In this document: piece by piece, positions 60,198 to 64,000 of the stretch | Numbering within the stretch: position 1 is the stretch's first letter | Layout: the number at the start of each line of letters is the position of its first letter | Assembly: GCF_905220365.1 (NCBI RefSeq) | Contig: NC_061138.1 | Location: 11,981,814 to 12,045,813, forward strand | Origin: Vanessa cardui | Lineage: Eukaryota > Arthropoda > Insecta > Lepidoptera > Nymphalidae | Direction of reading: 5' to 3' | DNA length: 64,000 nucleotides | The notes under the pieces: generated by a model | What the model saw: the letters and a program-made list of their open reading frames with translations, nothing else | Databases searched by the model: none | What the model was told of the DNA's origin: nothing | Position numbers and translations under genes: made by a program

Positions 60198-60530
60198 AAC
60201 AAATTAGATGTAGCATCGGAAACTGCAATGGAATGAAAATAAAACCGATTACTGCCGATTTACACAACCAATAAAAATAGCTCCCTATCGCGCCATTCGA
60301 CGCTATTCGTCGCTATAGATTCACGCGTCAGAGAAAGCAAGTGCATGTAAATCGACGCGTCAAATTGACGAATATATTAGGTCATATGATATTACAAGTT
60401 ATTACATTTGTGCAAAAGATCATATTCGCGTGAGAAATAAATATTGATAATTTGGTATAGCGTACTTAATTCGGGTGTGATCGGTTTTACGAATTTTGCC
60501 GATGCGACATCTAAGTTGTGTCGTACTATA
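60198..60530. mobile_element. Inverted-repeat MITE, family A, copy 3
   Basis: Almost the same interior as the copy at 19814-20155, in the same orientation ('cacaaccaataaaaatagct', 'ccctatcgcgccattcgacg', 'gtcagagaaagcaagtgcat'). The left terminus has lost its first bases ('aagaaacaaattagatgtag'), while the right terminus, CTAAGTTGTGTCGTACTATA, is intact. Confidence 0.75.
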
Positions 60531-60774
60531 CGTAGTTATAACTACTTTTGAAATACAAATACGTAAATTTTGTATTGTTGTAGCTTAATAGATATTTTAG
60601 TAATTTTTTAGACTTTTAATTATAACCCATTTTGAAGATTATATCAGATATACAGACAAACAATACAAATAAGTATATTTCGTTTATTAACTTGCTATAG
60701 TTCATATTAAGTGGTATTTTACTTTGCGGTAGGGCATTATCCCGTTTTGATTACCCAGACGTTCTACTGATAAT

Positions 60775-60915
60775 GAGCAATACGTAGTTAAGTTTCGCTT
60801 TGAAGGTAAGTGAGCCAGTGTAACTGCAGGCGTGAGACATAACATCTTAGTTTCCAAGATTGAATCCACATTGGTGTGATGTAACGAGCTCGTCAAGTGG
60901 CCCATTTTCAAATCT
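60775..60915 (-). repeat. LINE tail C, reverse fragment
   Basis: The plus strand reads 'gagccagtgtaactgcaggc', 'gagacataacatcttagttt' and 'caagtggcccattttcaaat', the reverse of tail C at 45825-46130. Confidence 0.6.
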
Positions 60916-61199
60916 TACCAACCTCCTCTTTAACTTTAAGGCCGTTTGTCTATAATCACAGACAGACGTTTCAGTTTTATTTATTTGTATATATTGAATG
61001 TTAGAAAACAGAATCACTTTAATACTTAGGCATCGAGAAATATTTCAATATAATTGTTTTCACTTTAAATTGTTTCCTAGGTCGAGTCCGCTTTGCTCCG
61101 TGACACATAATGAGTGATGCAATTATTTTCTCTTTGAATAATTCCCGTTAATTTTAACCGCAAGTTGCTGTGTCCATTAATAATGAGTGTCGGATTTTA

Positions 61200-61380
61200 T
61201 ATATAAACTAGCCGTGTGCCCGATGGGATATATACCATCGGAAATATTTAATGCTTTAGTGTTATTAAGAAAATGTTTAAAACTAGCAGATTTATATATT
61301 TTCCTTAAAATTTCAATAACGATTTTGGTCGAATTACGACCAATGGTCCACCAGTTAACACAAAATTGTGAGTTGTAGTG
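61200..61380 (+). repeat. Dispersed LINE-like tail, 'ccgatgggatatataccatcgg'
   Basis: It begins 'aaactagccgtgtgcccgat' and contains an inverted 'ccgatgggat...atcgg' word. Related text begins at 63910 ('agccgtgaactccatcggat...cccgtcggaaaatattgc') and is cut by the window end. Confidence 0.4.
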
Positions 61381-61559
61381 AGTTGTATCATAAAACGATG
61401 TTGAGAGTTGCTTTTGATTCCATTCGCCATGCCCTGTACTCCGTCCTTAATATTTACGATCAAACAAATTCTCAGATTATCTTCTTCAAAGCAAGTGTGA
61501 TATCTGCGTGTTTTTCTCTTCTAGATAATTCTATGTATTTATATCATTAGTCGGTTTCC

Positions 61560-63900
61560 AGAGCCCCATTTGAGGTGACCTGTGCTAAGACGTCTTCGGA
61601 TGATTATAGTGTCCAGCAATCACTAAATTATTGCCCAGTGTGGAGATTACGGGGAAAACCTCAATGCCACTCACCTATATCAAAAGGCCCGTAGCTGCCA
61701 GCTTCCTGTTGGTCCTTGCCAAACATTGGGCATGAAAGTTGAGTTGAGAGATGCCATAGTTCGAAATTATTGTATACTAAAAAGTATATTTAGTTGTAAG
61801 CCGATATGAAACTTAAAAACACCGGGGCTCAAATTTCGATAAGCACCACTTAACACCCTGAGAAACTCTTTGTATCACATGTCATTGTCACAAGTGTATC
61901 AATCAATCTGAATAAAAATAATTCAAACCTTATAGGAAAGGAACCATTTGCTCTCCATTGAGACTTTGACGAACTAAATCGTATTGATCTGGCTTCTTAC
62001 TGTAAATAATAGTAAAAGTAAATTTCCACAGTTATCGAGGAGAATGATGCAAATATATGTTAATGACGTTACTTCGATTATATTCTATTTTTGCGCGCGT
62101 AATAATCCACGTGATACTAATTTTAGATTCGCACGTGTGCTTGGTGTAATACGGTTCGCTAACTCCGATCGTAAAAGTAGTTTGGAGCGAATTGAAAATC
62201 AATACTATTGTATAAAAAGCAGAAAGTGTTATTCAATTCAACGAATGATTTTGATAGTACTCAGTACTCGATACATATTTTATAAACAAAAATTAAAAAT
62301 GAAGAAAAACCGACTTCAAACAAAATAATAATTTAAGACAAATAAATATGCACTAAAAAAGTAATAAAAATAATTGCGTATTTAACATATTTTTTATAGT
62401 CCTCCTAAGTAAAATGAAATGAAAAATATTAGACTACTTAAAAGTCTATTTACGATTATATAACGTATATATTATATATGGTGTCAGCCAAGAAAGAAGA
62501 AAGAAAAAAAATATAAAAAAATATAATAATAATATATTCTCAATATTATAAAGATAAACTCCAAAACTACTGAACTGATTTTCATGCTGCAATAGATAGA
62601 AGAATTCACAAGGAAGATTTAGGTTTATAATTTGTTAATGTTTCTGTGTATAAGTTGAAATAGAACGACAAATGTTAAACATGTCGGAAAAAAACAACAA
62701 AAAATACTAATGAAAGGGAATATATATCAAAAAATTTGGCCGCTTCTTTAATCTATCAATCAGGTAATGTGGTATGGACAGTCTTTAAGACTACAACTCG
62801 TTTGAAAGCGGTTGTCATTGTGAGTTACCAATTACGAATGGTTGTTGATAACTTACACTGTCACAATAACGACCATATATTAGGATGTAAATTTATTTTG
62901 AATGCCGTGACTTAAATGTGTTCTAGGTGACTTTAATAAATGAACATGTTATATATTTGATGTTTGTTATAATACACTAATAGAGGGAATAACTTAAGGA
63001 TTTAAAAGCATGAGAGCTAGTACCATTGAATTGAATATGTCTCTTAACAAAAGATCAATTGTATGAAATATATATAATAGTGCACTTAGAATTACTCCTT
63101 GTAAAACACCAGCGTAACGATCATCATACATCAGAGAACAAAAAATTTTAAAAATATAATTGTGTTCTTTTTGACGTATATGTTGCTATTTTATATGTAG
63201 TCACTGTGTTATATCTATTAGGTATATACCTAGATCTTAATGGATTGTTTCGTTTTGTGAGAAAATTTTAAATCGAACGTGACTTGGCAAGTTGACTTTC
63301 AGAAATTTCTAGATGACATAAATATCAAAATTCAAGGTTATACCTAAAGCTTATTACTCAGGGGTTTTGCGTGTTCTTTGAACTAAAATATAATTACAAT
63401 AGATGTAATTATTGTGATTATAAAAACAACCATCTGGCGCAATGCAGGCAAAATAAATTACCATTTTCAACGATAGATTTGCTTATAAATTATTAATTTG
63501 TTCGGATATTCTATTTGCGCGATAATCGTTTCACAATTGACATTGATAACTATCCATAAGCATATATATTGATTGCTTCATATGGTATTAATCTGCAGAA
63601 TCAATAAATCATCTTCAGTTTTCATCTCTGATGTTTAATCTTTCTAATCAACGCAGGATGCACATCATTATCAAACTAGCGAAATTGTCGAACTTTTCCT
63701 TCACAGAGTGTTTTATTCTTTAAACTTTATAGTAGTATAAAAATAAATCTGAAAAAATAATAAGTACAATAATAAATAGAAGCTTTAAAATAAAACCTCA
63801 TATTTTTCGATTCGATTACGAAAAATATTTAAAAAAAATGGTTTCCGTAAAAGTCTAAGTTTAGACGCAGTAATTATTTAACTATTAAAACCCGAATATT
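61560..63900. other. Intron end of window, no gene recognised
   Basis: 61560-61760 is a GC-richer block without a long ORF and without a repeat partner in this window. The 114-codon ORF at 61984-62328 has no domain I recognise and ends in basic low-complexity sequence. The rest is AT-rich. Confidence 0.4.
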
Positions 63901-64000
63901 TATGTATGTTAGCCGTGAACTCCATCGGATATCCCGTCGGAAAATATTGCTATGTCGGTTTTTTAATTGTTGTCTTTTAGTCACGAACAAAAGCGTAAAC

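Noticed and set aside
61984..62328. A 114-codon ORF near the right end
   Set aside because: No recognisable domain. The C-terminus is lysine-rich low-complexity text. It is not a plausible next LPCAT exon, as the expected acyltransferase block II/III residues are absent.
1..64000. Prokaryotic features such as operons with ribosome binding sites, CRISPR arrays or phage genes
   Set aside because: Spliced eukaryotic exons, tRNA-derived SINEs and LINE tails show this is animal nuclear DNA. No regularly spaced direct repeats were seen.

Overview
This window is nuclear DNA from an insect, most probably a butterfly or moth. It is AT-rich, its genes have spliced exons separated by introns of 10-20 kb, and it is filled with short interspersed elements, LINE 3' ends and small inverted-repeat DNA transposons of the kind common in Lepidoptera. 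I assign no species.

Layout. Positions 1-9,260 contain no gene I can defend. They hold a probable DNA transposon (169-1896), AT-rich spacer, and one doubtful terminal exon near 5.85-6.45 kb. Positions 9,264-10,939 hold two genes on the minus strand: a three-exon gene for a 195-residue protein resembling AIRIM (C1orf109, DUF4477 family), followed after only 2 nt by a single-exon SPAG7-like gene. The TAA stop of the first gene is separated from the ATG of the second by the dinucleotide CA, so the pair looks bicistronic. About 920 bp of likely divergent promoter (10,940-11,859) separates them from a large plus-strand gene.

That plus-strand gene is a lysophosphatidylcholine acyltransferase (LPCAT, PlsC/AGPAT family). 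It starts at 11,860 and runs past the right edge. I can place exon 1 (11860-11976), exon 2 (22884-23029) and two related versions of the next exon (43130-43356 and 56729-56940). Each version carries its own H(X)4D acyltransferase motif. The two have identical entry and exit phases and almost identical donor sites, and joining both gives an in-frame stop within three codons. This is the signature of mutually exclusive exons that swap the catalytic segment, and it is the most interesting feature in the window.

The remaining sequence is LPCAT intron. It has at least nine substantial copies of one tRNA-derived SINE family plus fragments, a 1.54-kb PIF/Harbinger-like transposon nested inside one SINE with a TAA target duplication, a 0.92-kb internally deleted relative of that transposon, two other small inverted-repeat families (three and two copies), a 292-bp inverted repeat with an 810-bp spacer, many LINE 3' ends and an (AT)n microsatellite of about 40 units. 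Gene symbols are by recognition of the translated sequence only; no search was run.
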